From: Parastagonospora avenae f. sp. tritici 18332-5
Taxonomy: Eukaryota; Ascomycota; Dothideomycetes; Pleosporales; Phaeosphaeriaceae
Assembly: GCA_022559985.1 (NCBI GenBank)
Contig: JAFJTR010000036.1
Location: forward strand, 124,001 to 188,000
Length of the DNA stretch: 64,000 nucleotides
Reading direction: 5' to 3'
In this document: positions 10,267 through 21,962 of the stretch, in pieces
How the letters are laid out: every line of letters starts with the position of its first letter
Position numbering within the stretch: position 1 is the first letter of the stretch
The notes under the pieces: model-generated
Database searches by the model: none
Seen by the model: only the letters and a program-made list of their open reading frames with translations
Told to the model about the DNA's origin: nothing
Program-made: the position numbers and the translations under genes

Positions 10267-13200
10267 ATGCACAAGATATCAAACTTCACCGGCCAGGCAC
10301 GGCACGGCTGGGAGAAGATGGCCCCGTCCGCGGGCTTCCCATTTTCGAGGTCCAACCACGAAATGCCCGTCACAGCTCCGATAAAGCGCCCGTCGACGGC
10401 CACCAGTGCCCCGCCCGTGATACCGCCAGGCACGCAGGTCAACCTGTCCTTCAACGTGCCCTTTTCCTCGAACCTCGCCGGGCCCGACCCCGACGACATC
10501 ATGTGGGCAAGCCCGGGGGCAAAGGCACGCTGGACCCATCCGGAAGGCACGGCAGAGAACACGCCCACGCACAAGCTGCCCGTCCACGCCCAGAATGTCG
10601 ACAACCTGCGGAACCTGTGTCGAGACGTGAGCGAGCAGACCGAGGGGCGCGTCCAGGCGACGGTCACGTCAGCCGAGTCCAAGCCGCTGCCCGGCCTCCA
10701 GCGGGGACCTTTACGCGCACTCGTCACCAACGTGTGTCTCTCTGGCGAACTGGAGATTGTGAACTCGATGCGCTGCAAGGTGCTCAACTCGACGCCCATT
10801 TCTCTGGTACGCCTTCAGCTGGGAAGTTCCGTCATGCACTCGCTAACTCCTTGGCACAGCGCTCATCACATGTGGACATCGACTCGCAACTCATCATCGA
10901 CCCGGCCACCCAAAACGTCAAGGGCGCCGTGCTGCAGCAGCTCGATCTCATATCCAAGACGACAAAGGCAGACATCTTCCTGCTGATGCCGAAGCAGCCG
11001 GACATCGAGTCTGCCAGCTTCAATGGCAACATCGACACAGGCATGGACCCGCGTCTGCGGTGCGCCATCTTTGGAGATCTCGAGACAATGGAGCACGCCA
11101 AGACGCGCGTCCTTATCATGATAGATCAGATTGTGAGTTGCTCGCATCCCCGCAGCCGTTCCCGCTAGCGCACCAAACTAATCCAATGCCGTCACAGCTC
11201 AAGCGCTATGTAGACACGATGAAGCTCGAACTGACCATGCATACGTTGATCTGTGGGCGCGGACGCAAGAACATCAAGATGATCGAATCTGCCACGGGAA
11301 CCGCCATCTACTTTCCGCCACCGTTCCCTCGCCTGTTCGGCTACACGCCCACTGGTGCTCAACGCAGACCAGATGATTTGGTCTACATCACGGGTGAAAC
11401 CTCCGAGTCCATCATTCGTGCGAAGCAGCGCCTGCACGATCTTGTTATGTCTACCAAAGTCTTTGTGAAGCCTGTCATGGTGACTGACACTAAGCTGGAT
11501 GCTATCCTGCTCGAGCGTCTCGACAAAGTGCGCAAGATCATCGAGAACAATGGCTCCTACATCTTGCTGCCGCCACTCGGCGTCCAGCGAGGCATGGTCA
11601 GAGTCCAGGGCACTGATGTCTTGCACGTTGAGCGCACTGTGCGTGAATTGATGATACTTGTAAGCTGCTTGTGCGTGAACGTGCAACGCCAATGCTCACA
11701 TATCACAGGCTGGTCAATTCTACAGTGCTTCGTGGTTCATCACTCATCCTGATCCTACTCAGCGCCCGCCCACTGCAGCCGATGTGCGCGCTATGCTTTC
11801 CGACATCTGCATCAACTCGGGTGCTGAAGTCAGCTTCGAGAAGCTCAATTTCCATATCTACGGATCTGACGACGCTGTCAGAGCTGCCTTGATGGTGATC
11901 AGCAACATCCCCTTCGTGAAGAAGTCGCAGTACAACATGAGCGTAAAGATCGAGCTTGCCAATGAGCACAAGGAATTCGTCAGCGGTAAGAAGAACGGCA
12001 AGATCAACAAGATCATGAGCCACAGCAGTGTGCAAATCGTGTTTGACGGTTTCAACGAGTACAACTTCTACATCGTGGTCCGTGGCGCTCAGTACGAAGC
12101 CACCAAGAACGGCCTGGATCTTGTTGAACAGGAGATGCCTGCATCGATCTCGTTCCATGTGCCTGACCAGTACCACAAGCGCATCATTGGCATTGGCGGT
12201 CAGCATATTCAGCGCATCATGAAGAAGTACTCCGTCTTCGTCAAGTTCTCCAACGCCATGGACCGTGGCGGCTATGGCAAGGAAGAAGATGACATCAAGG
12301 TCGACAACGTCATTTGCCGCACACCAGCACGCAACGCGCAGAACCTCGATCTGGTCAAGCAAGAGATCATGGACATGGTCGAAAAGGCTGATGCGGAGTT
12401 CGTCTCGGAGACCATCAACATCAACCGCTTGTATCATCGCGAGCTCATTGCTCGCCTCGACAAGATTGATGAGCTCGAAAAGAAGTTCAACTGCAAGATC
12501 ACTTTCCCCAGCACTGAGGAAGCGAGCGACACTGTCACTGTCTCTGGCCCTGAGTACCAGGTGCCTTTGGCAGTCGACGAATTTCTGGTACGTTGCTCTC
12601 CGTGAAAATTGATAACCTGTGACTAATCTTTTGCAGGGCATGGTTCCCGAAGCTCATGACTTAGCTTTCCCGAGTACTACCGAGCTTAGCGAGCACCTTC
12701 GCTCCGCCGAGTTCAAGACTGAAATTATCGAAAAGCTCAAGACTCAGCATGTCGTTGATGCTCAGCTTCAGGACAGTCGAACTGAGACCGTCGAAGGAAA
12801 GGAAGAGCAGATCGAGAGCTTCCACCTGGTCTTTACCAGAAACAACGCTGGTGGGCTGAAAGATGCCATTGACTTCTTGCTCAACCACCTAGTCATGCAT
12901 GGTCTCGACACCAACACTGTTCGCGGCGCTCTCCCTCGCCCCAAGTCGGACTCCTTTGAAGACTCCTTGCCCTTCTTCGAATCGAAGCTTCTCCAGCGAG
13001 CCGAACCTGCAGTTGACAGCACCGACTCTCCCACTCGCTCTCATTTTGGTGATGATGAGCCGCGCGGCATGCTCGACCGACTTCGCAAGCCCGGCAGCAT
13101 GTCGTCCTTCACGTCCATCTTCAACGGACGTAAAAATACTAACTCTCCCGGATCCTTGTTCAAGCACGCTTCTAGCAATGCTTCCAAGGCATCCCTTGCC

Positions 13201-13458
13201 AGCCTCGAATCCACCGGCAGCTACCGCAACCCGTGGAATGACAGCGGCATCAATCTTGCGGATGACGAACACCACTCCAACAGTTGGCCAATGCCAACCC
13301 CGCGATTCGAATCCAAATTTCCTTTTGGTTCCTCTTCCGCTGCGGCGTCTGGGGATATCACGCCCCGTTACGACCCGCGGGGCTCCGTAGACAGCGGCCG
13401 CCCTAGCACTTCTCATTCTGCATCTGGATACCCGGCCCCTATTGGGCCTCCTCGTTAA
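10267..13458 (+). CDS. Multi-KH-domain RNA-binding protein (vigilin/Bicaudal-C-like)
   Basis: Five exons: 10267-10806, 10860-11132, 11198-11659, 11709-12587 and 12637-13458, 991 aa. Introns of 53, 65, 49 and 49 nt have standard signals. At least two clear KH domains show the GxxG loop: ICGRGRKNIKMIE in exon 3, and IIGIGGQHIQRIMKKY in exon 4; other exon 3-4 segments (KLDAILLERLDKVRKII, LYHRELIARLDKIDELEKKF) look like degenerate KH repeats. The N-terminus and the last 200 residues are low-complexity, Ser/Pro-rich. KH repeats bind single-stranded RNA, so a cytoplasmic mRNA-binding role is likely. The start is the ATG opening MHKISNF; an upstream reading frame exists but has no coding character. 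Confidence 0.9.
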
Positions 13459-14285
13459 ATGATACACCATTTCGAACTACTATTTGTACCGGTCTTACGA
13501 AACAATACCCAACTACGCGATTTGTGTCCGGTCTACTCAAGCGACGACAAAAGAATTATACCCATCTTTACATCGGCGAATATCCAAAAGGCCAGCACGG
13601 CTGCTTAGTACTGTGCGTTAGTGTCTTGCTTTTCCTGTTTTCTTGTATGATGCGACTGTCTGCACTGGAGTTTTGTCTTTTTTGAATGATTCCCCGTGGC
13701 GCAAAAAGAAATATACCAATTTGCTGCTTTGTGGATTTCTGCGTGTGTTTTCGTGCTTCGGCAATGATGGTGAAGGACGATGGATCGGATGATACCCCCA
13801 TTAGCCGTGGTGAGACGGATCTGGTGGGCAGGGACGCGGTGTATGGGATGTTTGGATTTAGAAGGTATAATGTGTGCCTTACATCACTCTCCACTCTTTG
13901 CTCTTCAACGTACTTCTCAGGGGCATCATGTCAGAAACAGAGTGGAGGTATGTATGATAAAATTTGCAAGACTTGATGAGCATACGATAGACGAATGAAG
14001 CACACTATACCCACCTTCGCGTTTGTTCACCCTGTCGTGTCTCGTGTCATAGCCGTTGGGATGAGCTGGTACATATACTCAAGCTTTCGCGAGCCATGAC
14101 ATCTGGTGACGTCGGCGATGAACCTTCTTAGGGCCGTGCCGAGCATGAGCTCACCATCACCATTTAACACTTTGAGCTTTCACACCACACTGAGCAAAGC
14201 CTCATATACCGACTTTATACCTTGGAGTCCAATTGCCCATCTGCAGCTCCAAGCCTGTCTACAGTTACACAGACCCACCACAACC
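13459..14285. other. Intergenic, no convincing gene
   Basis: 3' UTR of the KH gene and promoter of the rhodanese gene. Small overlapping frames on both strands have no domain support. Confidence 0.5.
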
Positions 14286-14987
14286 ATGGCGCCCAAACCC
14301 AGCTTCCCCGCCTCGCTCCTCCGCGCCTACACATCCCTCATCAGCCGTCGCACATCACAACTCCAATTCCACGCATCGCGCCTCCTCGGAGTCGAACTGC
14401 AGTCGCAGTCTCAATATGCGTGGAGAAGACATTTCGATGGCGTATTAGGCGGACGCTTGCAGGCGATACCGATACCGGTGCGATCACAGGGTTTCGGACA
14501 GAGGCGATGGCACTCCACCGACTTCCAGAAGAGCAAAGCCTATGAATTTGACGATGTACACAAATCCCCAGTCCTACATGTCGCTACGTGACTAACCTCC
14601 ACCCAGATCCTCGCAATACTCGAAACTCCATCCGACTCGCGGCTGCTCATCGACGTGCGCGAACCTTACGAATTCGAGGCGAACAGCATCCCGACTGCCA
14701 TCAATTTGCCCATCAAGTCGCATCCCGATGCGCTGCTGCTGAATGAAGAAGAATTCCAGGACCAGTTTGGCTTCGCGAAACCACCGCTGAACAAGGAAGT
14801 CGTGTTCTTTTGCAAGGCGGGTGTGAGGAGCAGTGCGGCGGCGGGGATTGCGAAACAGGCTGGGTACGTTTTTTTTCGCTCATACATGCACTTGCTTGAC
14901 TAACATCTCTGTAGATACGAGAATGTCGGTGAATACAAGGGTTCATACCTGGACTGGGAACGCAGAGGCGGTCCGGGAACGAAATAG
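14286..14987 (+). CDS. Rhodanese-domain protein, probably mitochondrial
   Basis: Three exons: 14286-14555, 14607-14863 and 14915-14987, 199 aa. The Arg/Ser-rich N-terminus, without acidic residues for the first 50 or so, resembles a mitochondrial presequence. The rhodanese domain runs from about 85 to the end: DVREPYEFEANSIPTAINLP, the active-site loop FFCKAGVRSS with catalytic Cys, then the C-terminal YENVGEYKGSYLDWE. It resembles yeast Rdl1/Rdl2-type thiosulfate sulfurtransferases. Both introns have ACTAAC branch sites. An in-frame ATG at 14106 would extend it by 60 residues; I prefer 14286 for the cleaner presequence. Confidence 0.88.
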
Positions 14988-15478
14988 CTTCCTAAGCCAG
15001 AGGGCATAGGCCAATCAAAGCTGCCGTTGAGCGAGATGAAGCCAGGAGATAGTGGAGAAGAGGATCTGGGACCGCCGGATGCGCCGCCGTATCCTAAGAG
15101 GCCTCTAAGCGACAAGGAAGGATATATTCGGTATACATCGGGCATACATCGGGCTGTAGGATTGGAAGCTTAGCTACACATATCGTGCTCAAATAGGCTC
15201 AGCAGTGGGAATAATGCGTTAATTTATTATCGCTTAATGAGAATGACTAGGACGTGACAGGAAAGTACACTGGATCTTGTCGCTACCGTGTGAGCAGCTG
15301 TTTTCAATCAAAGCGTAACAGGCCCTTGCAATCCTTGAGTCGGTGAATGCTGTCCTCAATGAGTAATCTTGCCTTCAACAACAAGATGCATATAAGGTCA
15401 AGTGTCTCGCAACTCACACTCTAGCTGTCCTGGCCCTCCACCTCGTCTTGGGTCCTATCGAACCAAATTCTATCCAGG
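14988..15478. other. Intergenic spacer
   Basis: 491 bases of 3' UTR and promoter before the esterase gene. No other feature is seen. Confidence 0.5.
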
Positions 15479-17065
15479 ATGCATCTCAACTCCCTCACCA
15501 TCTTCCTCCCCTTCCTTCCCCTGATTCTCGCCAACCAACCCCTCTGCACCCCATCCACGTTCACCTCCCTCTCCCTCCCCGGCACAAAGATCCTCAACAT
15601 AACCACAACCCCCCACACCAACCTCACCCTCTCCGTCCCTGATGAACAAAACCACTTCGCCGCAAACATCACCTCGCTATCCGCCTGCGAAGTCCTGATA
15701 GCCTACACGCACACAACTCTCGAAGAAACATCCGCACCCACGCAACCACCCTCCAACACCACGCAGCAATACCCCGCTGACACAGTCCTCACAACCATCA
15801 TGCTTCCCCTCCCGTCCAAATGGACAGGCCGCCTCCTCGGTGCCGGCGGCGGCGGCTGGGTTACCGGCGTCGACGACCCGCGCACACTCTTCTGGGCCGC
15901 ATCCCGCGGCTTCGCCGTGACATCCACCGACAGCGGGCTCTCGACCCCATCACCTCCTACATGGGCTCTTGTCGCACCCGGGCAGCTAAACATGCGACTT
16001 GTGCACAACTTCGCATCCCGGTGTCTCCTGGAAGCCGGCACGTTGGGGAAAGCCGTTGCAAAGACGTACTACGGCCAAGATGTTAGCAAGAGTTATTGGA
16101 ACGGATGCAGTCAGGGGGGACGCCAGGGACACATACTGGCGCAGCGATTTGCGGGCGTGTATGATGGCGTGTTGGCGACCGCGCCGGGGTTGCAGTGGGG
16201 GGAGCTTGCGATGCAGTTCATGTGGGCGCAGGCGGTTATGAATGATGTGGGGGAGTATCCGAGTCCGTGCGAGTTCGAGGGGATTCACATCGCCGCGGTG
16301 GAATTTTGCGAGGGCGGGGAGTGGATTGTGTTGGATTCGACGTGTGAGTTTGACGCGGGTGGGCTAGTGGGCAAGACGGTGAAGTGTCCGTCGATGAATA
16401 GCTCGTCCGTGGTTACGGAGACGGCGGCCAGGGTGGCGAGGGCGACGTGGAGGGGTTCAAGGACGCCTGAGGGCGAGTTTCTTTGGTATGGGCTGGATGT
16501 ATCCGCGCGGCTGGTGTATCACGCGGCGACGGTGTGCGGGGCGAACGGGACGTGTGTTGGGGATCCTAATGCGCTGACGGTGGAGTGGCAGAAGTACTTT
16601 TTGGCTTTGGATCCGGAGTTCGATGTCAGGGCTGTCAATACGACAACGTACGCTGAGCTGTTCAAGGAGTCGGTCAGATACAATCCGCTCATCGCGGCTA
16701 CGGATCCTGATCTCAGCGCGTTTGCGAAAGCGGGTGGGAAGATGATTACGTGGCACGGCACTGCGGATGTCTTGCTTGGACCGAAGTACACTGAGCACTA
16801 TGTCAAGTCTGTGTATGACTTGGATCCAAAGGCAGCTGAGTACTATCGGTACTTTGAAGCGCCGGGGTTAGATCATTGTGGGTTCGGAACGAAAGGGTAC
16901 TATCCAGGAGAAGCATTGGAGAGTCTGATTGCGTGGGTAGAAAACGGAACGGAGCCTGCTACATTGAAGGCGTTGAACAGGGAGACTGGCAACGAGGCAG
17001 ACCTTTGTCTTTGGCCGAAGAAGTTGGTGTATGTTGGTGGCAATGCTTCTCTTGCTTGTAAGTAG
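15479..17065 (+). CDS. Secreted tannase / feruloyl esterase family protein
   Basis: Single exon, 528 aa. An N-terminal hydrophobic signal peptide (about 1-19) is followed by the tannase/feruloyl-esterase fold. The oxyanion-type GAGGGGW segment is at 121-127; the nucleophile elbow GCSQGG is at 209-214 (Ser211); the acid is probably in HGTADVLL and the histidine in LDHCGFG. Many NxT/S sites fit secretion. The family hydrolyses ester bonds in tannins, feruloylated cell wall or related aromatics, so a role in plant material degradation is likely. Third-position usage flips near 16.08-16.15 kb from C-rich to G-rich on the coding strand, with no break in the protein. Confidence 0.9.
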   Translation: MHLNSLTIFLPFLPLILANQPLCTPSTFTSLSLPGTKILNITTTPHTNLTLSVPDEQNHFAANITSLSACEVLIAYTHTTLEETSAPTQPPSNTTQQYPADTVLTTIMLPLPSKWTGRLLGAGGGGWVTGVDDPRTLFWAASRGFAVTSTDSGLSTPSPPTWALVAPGQLNMRLVHNFASRCLLEAGTLGKAVAKTYYGQDVSKSYWNGCSQGGRQGHILAQRFAGVYDGVLATAPGLQWGELAMQFMWAQAVMNDVGEYPSPCEFEGIHIAAVEFCEGGEWIVLDSTCEFDAGGLVGKTVKCPSMNSSSVVTETAARVARATWRGSRTPEGEFLWYGLDVSARLVYHAATVCGANGTCVGDPNALTVEWQKYFLALDPEFDVRAVNTTTYAELFKESVRYNPLIAATDPDLSAFAKAGGKMITWHGTADVLLGPKYTEHYVKSVYDLDPKAAEYYRYFEAPGLDHCGFGTKGYYPGEALESLIAWVENGTEPATLKALNRETGNEADLCLWPKKLVYVGGNASLACK

Positions 17066-17199
17066 ATTCAATACACGGGACTTAACGGGAATCTCTCGGA
17101 CTGCAATCATATCTTAGTATTTCCTCAAGCTATTTACACACCTGTACCAATTCTACCTGGGGCACTTCAGCACCGGGCGCGCATATCTTGGCAGAGACT

Positions 17200-18978
17200 T
17201 TACGTCGTACTATCGACGTCTTCCTGAACATGAGCACGAATGCCTGTACCCTCTACGCCCATGACGAAATAATCGATCTTTTCAAGATCGGCCTTAACCA
17301 GTGATTCGTCGAGCGTAAAGCGAAACCGATCCGCCAACATGGCCAACGTCAACATCGTTTCAGCATTCGCGAGGTTGATACCAAGACACTGCCTTGCGCC
17401 CTTTGAAAAGTTGACGAGGTATTTCTCGAGATGTCTGGCATTGGGTGCGAGCCAGCGTTCAGGGCGGAAGGTGCACGCGTCAGAGCCCCAGATGCTGGTG
17501 TCGAAGTGCATGGTGTACGCGGACATGCCGACGCGGCACTGCTTGTGATGAGCGTTTGGATCTAGAAAGTAGGAGATTTGATACTTACGCCAGGCGGAAC
17601 AAGCTTCCCGTCGACTATAAGTGGCTCAGATCCCATGCCAGGTTTGGGTACAAATCTCGGAAGTCTACCAGGAACCGCCATGGCGTAGCGCATGGCTTCT
17701 TTCACGCACGCAGCCTACGCATATCAGCCACACTCCCTTGGAAAATCCAGACTTGAGTACATACCAAAAACGGAAGCTGTTCAAGCTTCCGTATCTCATA
17801 GTCCTGCTCCGTCACAAGGCCCGCTCCCTTAACCTCCTCCTTCAACTTGTCCCACACAGCAGGCTTCTTGATCATCTCCTCAACCGCCACCGAAATCGTC
17901 GTCGCCGTCGTATCTGACCCCGCGATCAACACCTCCGTCGCCTCCGCTAACAAATCTCTATCCTTCAACCCCTCCATCTGGTCGAAAATCACAGCATGAT
18001 CGAAGCTCTTATCCATCCTCTGCAGACTGCGAAATTTGTCAATCGCTGCCTGCACCGCATTATGGAGAGCTTGTTGTTTTGCTGCGGCCGTGCTGAGCTT
18101 TGATGCGAGCGCGAGGGGCGCATTGATGGCTATGACGCGCAGGATTGGGAATTGAATCAGCTCCCAGGTTGCTGCGATTGTTTGGTTGAATGTTTCGAGG
18201 AGAGGCGCGTGGAATGTGTTGTCTTCGGCCGAGGTGAGGAGATCGAATGATTCGCCGAATGCGAATTCACTGATGAAGTCGATTGTTAGACACCTACGTG
18301 GAGTCAATGTTCAATGCACCCATAAGTCCATCTAGACGTTTCCTCATACCGGAAGCCTTGATACAAATGAACGGGTTTGTTCAGCCGAGCGGAAGATATT
18401 CTTCCGCAGAGTGTGGTGACTTTTGAGAATAACACCTTCTCCAGTGCGCGGGTCGATGATTTGGAAAAGAAGGGGCTGAGCCTCCTCCTCCGCTCGCGGT
18501 GGCGATTCGCGTTACTCTCTGTGAACGTAGAATGCGCTATGCCGAAGCCTTGGTAGAAGCCCTCTGGTTTGAGGAACGTATGGCGTTGGGAGTATATCGT
18601 GTGATACTGTTCAGGATCGGTGATGTGGAGCTCGTTCGGCGCGATTCGAAGGGTGCGGGTGTCTGGTTTTTAGTACAAATACTGTACTGAAGTGTTCTTG
18701 GATGACTTACTGTACTCCTTGTGTAATCGCTCGAAGACTTCTTCTGGGTTGCCAGCCTTGGTCACGGAGTATAGCCACCAGGAAGACAGTGCTGCTTTTT
18801 TAGGACCGGGGAACGATACCAATGGATGGAAGTAGAGCAGGTACACTGCTCGGATACAACACCATGTTAGAAGTGATAAGGATGTATAGGAAACGATCTG
18901 GACGAGAGTGAGGTGCCCTGGATGTAAAATTCTTGAAGCCATGTTGGATCGATCGGCATGGTCGATTTGGGATGGCAT
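17200..18978 (-). CDS. Cytochrome P450 monooxygenase
   Basis: Five exons: 18978-18711, 18662-18350, 18293-17765, 17714-17589 and 17538-17200, 524 aa. An N-terminal membrane anchor lies at about 24-48, followed by the proline-rich hinge FPGPKKA. The I-helix oxygen-binding motif AGSDTT, the ExxR pair in KEAMRYA, the PERF-type FRPERW and the haem-binding FSKGARQCLG with its axial Cys are all present, so the enzyme looks intact. It would act on the ER membrane. The substrate cannot be told from sequence. Neighbouring tannase/esterase and, further on, an MFS transporter could reflect aromatic metabolism, but they are not a clear cluster. Confidence 0.9.
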
Positions 18979-19626
18979 TGCTTGTGGATGCTCAGAAGCA
19001 ACACATGTATATTAATATATAATGATGATTCAGAAATTCTGCAGGAACTTGAAAAGTATTTTCTGATGTCAATTGCTCACATCCTTAGATAATAAGGCTT
19101 TATAGACCAGGCCTAGATATCGGTGCCTCGAGCTGTCCACCACACTTCTTCCCTAGCCCATGACATATTGGTACGAGGATGTACGACAAATCGGCATTTC
19201 GGCGCCTACAGAAGGTCGGTGTATCGGCATGTATGCGATATTTTTTTTTACACAAGGTACATGGCCTTTAGGCAGGGATAGCTTCGGCAGCACGGCGGTC
19301 TCGGGGCCCGACCTCAATGTTTCTATCTACGAACCCTCAAAGAAGCTCCCAAATCTTAATGAGATGTCGAGAAGTATGGTTGTTCCTTCTTTGGTACTGA
19401 CTGATGCCAAATGTCATCGCCAATCACCGGCATTGCCTCGAGGTTACTTGAATGCCACTGTCTCTCTGCTCTTCGTCCGTAACCATGTCCGTCGAAAGAG
19501 GGTAAGAAGACTAAACTAGCGGCCGCTCAACTCATCATCGTGGGTACGGCCTACATTGCTCGTATCTTCGGTCATCCGAGCAATATCTATGTACAACCAC
19601 CATTTCTTGAGCCACGAGCTCAAGCT
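18979..19626. other. Intergenic, P450 promoter side
   Basis: An AT-rich stretch around 19008-19025 (ATATTAATATATAATG) lies just upstream of the P450 start on the minus strand and could include a TATA-like element. No gene is seen. Confidence 0.4.
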
Positions 19627-20334
19627 TCAATCTTTGATTCCAGTGCGTCTATCATCCTTCCCTCGCTTGACCAGTATCGATTCAAGCCACTTACACGTCC
19701 TCCGCAGTGCGTCTTTCTCGTCTTCCTCCAGATATTCCACTGCATCGAGCACTAACTCGACAGGCAGTCGGTGCAATCCAGAGCGTTTTGAGTTCACTAT
19801 CTCCAATAACTGAGCAAGCTGTCCCTCTCTCCGGCATCGTCTTACGGTAGACGGATGAAGGTTCCGCAATAGCCATAGACACAAGGAGTGAAGCTGGAAA
19901 TCGAACCAGTAGATTGAACGTGGAATGGCATTAGTGGGGGCGCGACGTGGAAGGGTTTCCATATCTATCGCTCTATGCTGTCCATCTGTTGGGAGTGGAT
20001 TTGTAGGTACTTGTGTCGGCTGTCGGGTATGCAAGTCGCGAAGGTACACTCTGGGTTGCATCGAGTCTTGCGAAGGCGATTCATTGGCGCCCAAGATATG
20101 ATGTTGAGCATATCTTGCACCGTTGGCTTCGGGTATTGTCGTTCTACAGTTCGGGCAATATGTATGCCATTCATCTCTGGAGTAATACGTGTGATGTATT
20201 AAGGAGTACGATGCGGTGCGCGTCGAATCTTTCGGTGGAGTTGGAGATGTGCTGTAAGCAGCTTCTTTGTCCGACGTACTTAGTGAAGATATGGTCAGGC
20301 AACAAAACTCACGGGTGCGACATGGTGAGTTCAA
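19627..20334 (-). CDS. Hypothetical protein with F-box-like C-terminus
   Basis: Single open frame of 235 aa. The C-terminal part (from about 195) reads GLHRLPVELVLDAVEYLEEDE then RRTCKWLESIL, which matches the LP-x-E-L-x-L-x-I helix pattern of F-box domains and would bind Skp1. A CPNC pair near residue 59 hints at a metal site. The first 30 residues are not convincing, and the true 5' end may lie in an upstream exon: an ATG followed by GTGAGT near 20326 was considered but does not join in frame. Confidence 0.5.
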   Translation of the reverse strand: MNSPCRTREFCCLTISSLSTSDKEAAYSTSPTPPKDSTRTASYSLIHHTYYSRDEWHTYCPNCRTTIPEANGARYAQHHILGANESPSQDSMQPRVYLRDLHTRQPTQVPTNPLPTDGQHRAIDMETLPRRAPTNAIPRSIYWFDFQLHSLCLWLLRNLHPSTVRRCRREGQLAQLLEIVNSKRSGLHRLPVELVLDAVEYLEEDEKDALRRTCKWLESILVKRGKDDRRTGIKD

Positions 20335-21962
20335 TTATCGAATTCTGGCGGGGTTATTCGGTCAATGCCATAGCCTAGAAGCAAGATAATGAGAGCCGAA
20401 GAGTTCCAACACCATGGATCAGTTCCGCTAGTGAGGTGTTCGGTCCCTCATGGAGTGATTGGTACTTGGCAACTGGACAGTAGGTAACTCCGAAAGATCA
20501 GGAAGAGAGATTCAGTCCATGGAGCTAGCCAGTATATGAAGCAGTCGATATATTTGTAAATCCTGCTCAGCACTGTATCGGCGTTCATCGAAAGAGCGAA
20601 CAAAAGTACTCTGCAACCGACGTGAGCTTAAGCGATACATAAATTAGGCATTGTGATTTGAAAGCCATCTAGATCATCAATAGTATGAAGGCCGAAAGCT
20701 GTCGTTGCATCATGAACGAGCTTCAAGAAGATTGCTAGCCGAAGAGAGTCGAGAGATCATACCGGGAACCAGTAGTGGCTGTGGCAAAGGGGTCCACTAT
20801 ACAAATTGCTAAATGCGTTATTGATGTATTTGAATTTGATAGCGATATTATTCTCGCATGATAGTCAAGCCGAGGTAACATAGCGTGAACACTTGGAGGA
20901 GAAATTGGAGCGTTTTTGGTCCTTGATCTCGGAGATCTTGTCAAGGGGATGTTGACATGATTGATATTGCCGCTGGTACGCGTAAGCATCCCGGAGTCTA
21001 ACTCGTGTGATATTTTACGTGGCAGAAACGTCCCTCGGTAGTGCGTTCGTATCATCGCAGAGCGGGTGAGCTGGGATAGGTACGACTGTGATATCCGTCT
21101 AGAAACAAGGACGATAGGTAAAATTAGCGATCAGCGGGTGCACTAGGTGCCTGAGCCACAAGGACAGCCTGCCTGTCGTTTGCTATCCATTCATGCATGA
21201 CTCGTTTTGCTTCGGCGCATCGAACACGCGTTATAAGGTCAAACACGTCGCTTCGTAATATGCTAGATGGGTAATTGCAGTGCTGTGCCACTACAAACTT
21301 ATGTGTTGTCCAAGTGAATCTCAAGGTGTGTTGGAGTGTGCTGCAGTTTCGCGCCATCGCACTGAGTGGACTAATGGTCTCTTGCCGCCGTTATTGTCGT
21401 CATACCTGCAATGCGCTCGTACTCAGTCATATGCGGCACGCTGAAAAAGACCACGATCGTATCCTCGGAGCACTGAGACGCCGAAGGTTAGTTCGGTTTG
21501 AACTCTGGTTCGATGCCAGTGACGTTTCGGTAAACGTTGTTCGCAACGTGAATGCCCCATGAAGTCGAGGTTGCGATGTCGACAGGCAAGGAACTAAGCA
21601 AACATATGCACGCCACCCATGCCTTGCCATCGTCAAGCATGATCGACACTTCAATCCGCATCCGTGATAGGTTTTTGAAAATCGGACTGCAAGCGCCAAG
21701 TTGCCCGCGCCAGCGTCTCACGTTAGCAAATTGCCGTCGTTGTGTGATTGGTTGTGGCACTGATTACGCAGTGTGGCTATGGCCAGTTTCAGGGCCCAAC
21801 TTCGAGACACCAGGGCTCCTCCCTTTATTCTCCACCCGCGACGTATTTGTCCACGTTGACACCCGCTTCCCAACGACATCACCTACACTTTTACGCTGCG
21901 CAAACCTAGGACTGGGCGCAAACAACTGATTATTGTACTGGAAAACGGCAACAAACGTCGCA
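20335..21962. other. Intergenic, possible gene remnants
   Basis: No supported gene. Minus-strand frames at 21124-21357 (77 codons) and 21488-21760 have weak protein-like composition but no domain and no convincing splice links. Confidence 0.4.

Noticed and set aside
11703..12641. 312-codon open frame on the minus strand
   Set aside because: It is antisense to exon 4 of the KH gene, whose domains and splice sites are clear.
17539..17588. 27-nt intron ending at the TTCTAG at 17562
   Set aside because: Too short. The acceptor at 17539 gives a 50-nt intron and restores the P450 sequence PGCRVGMSAYTMH.
21480..21530. CTGG-TTCGATG-CCAG hairpin resembling a T arm
   Set aside because: Only 4 bp, with no D arm, anticodon arm or acceptor partner upstream.
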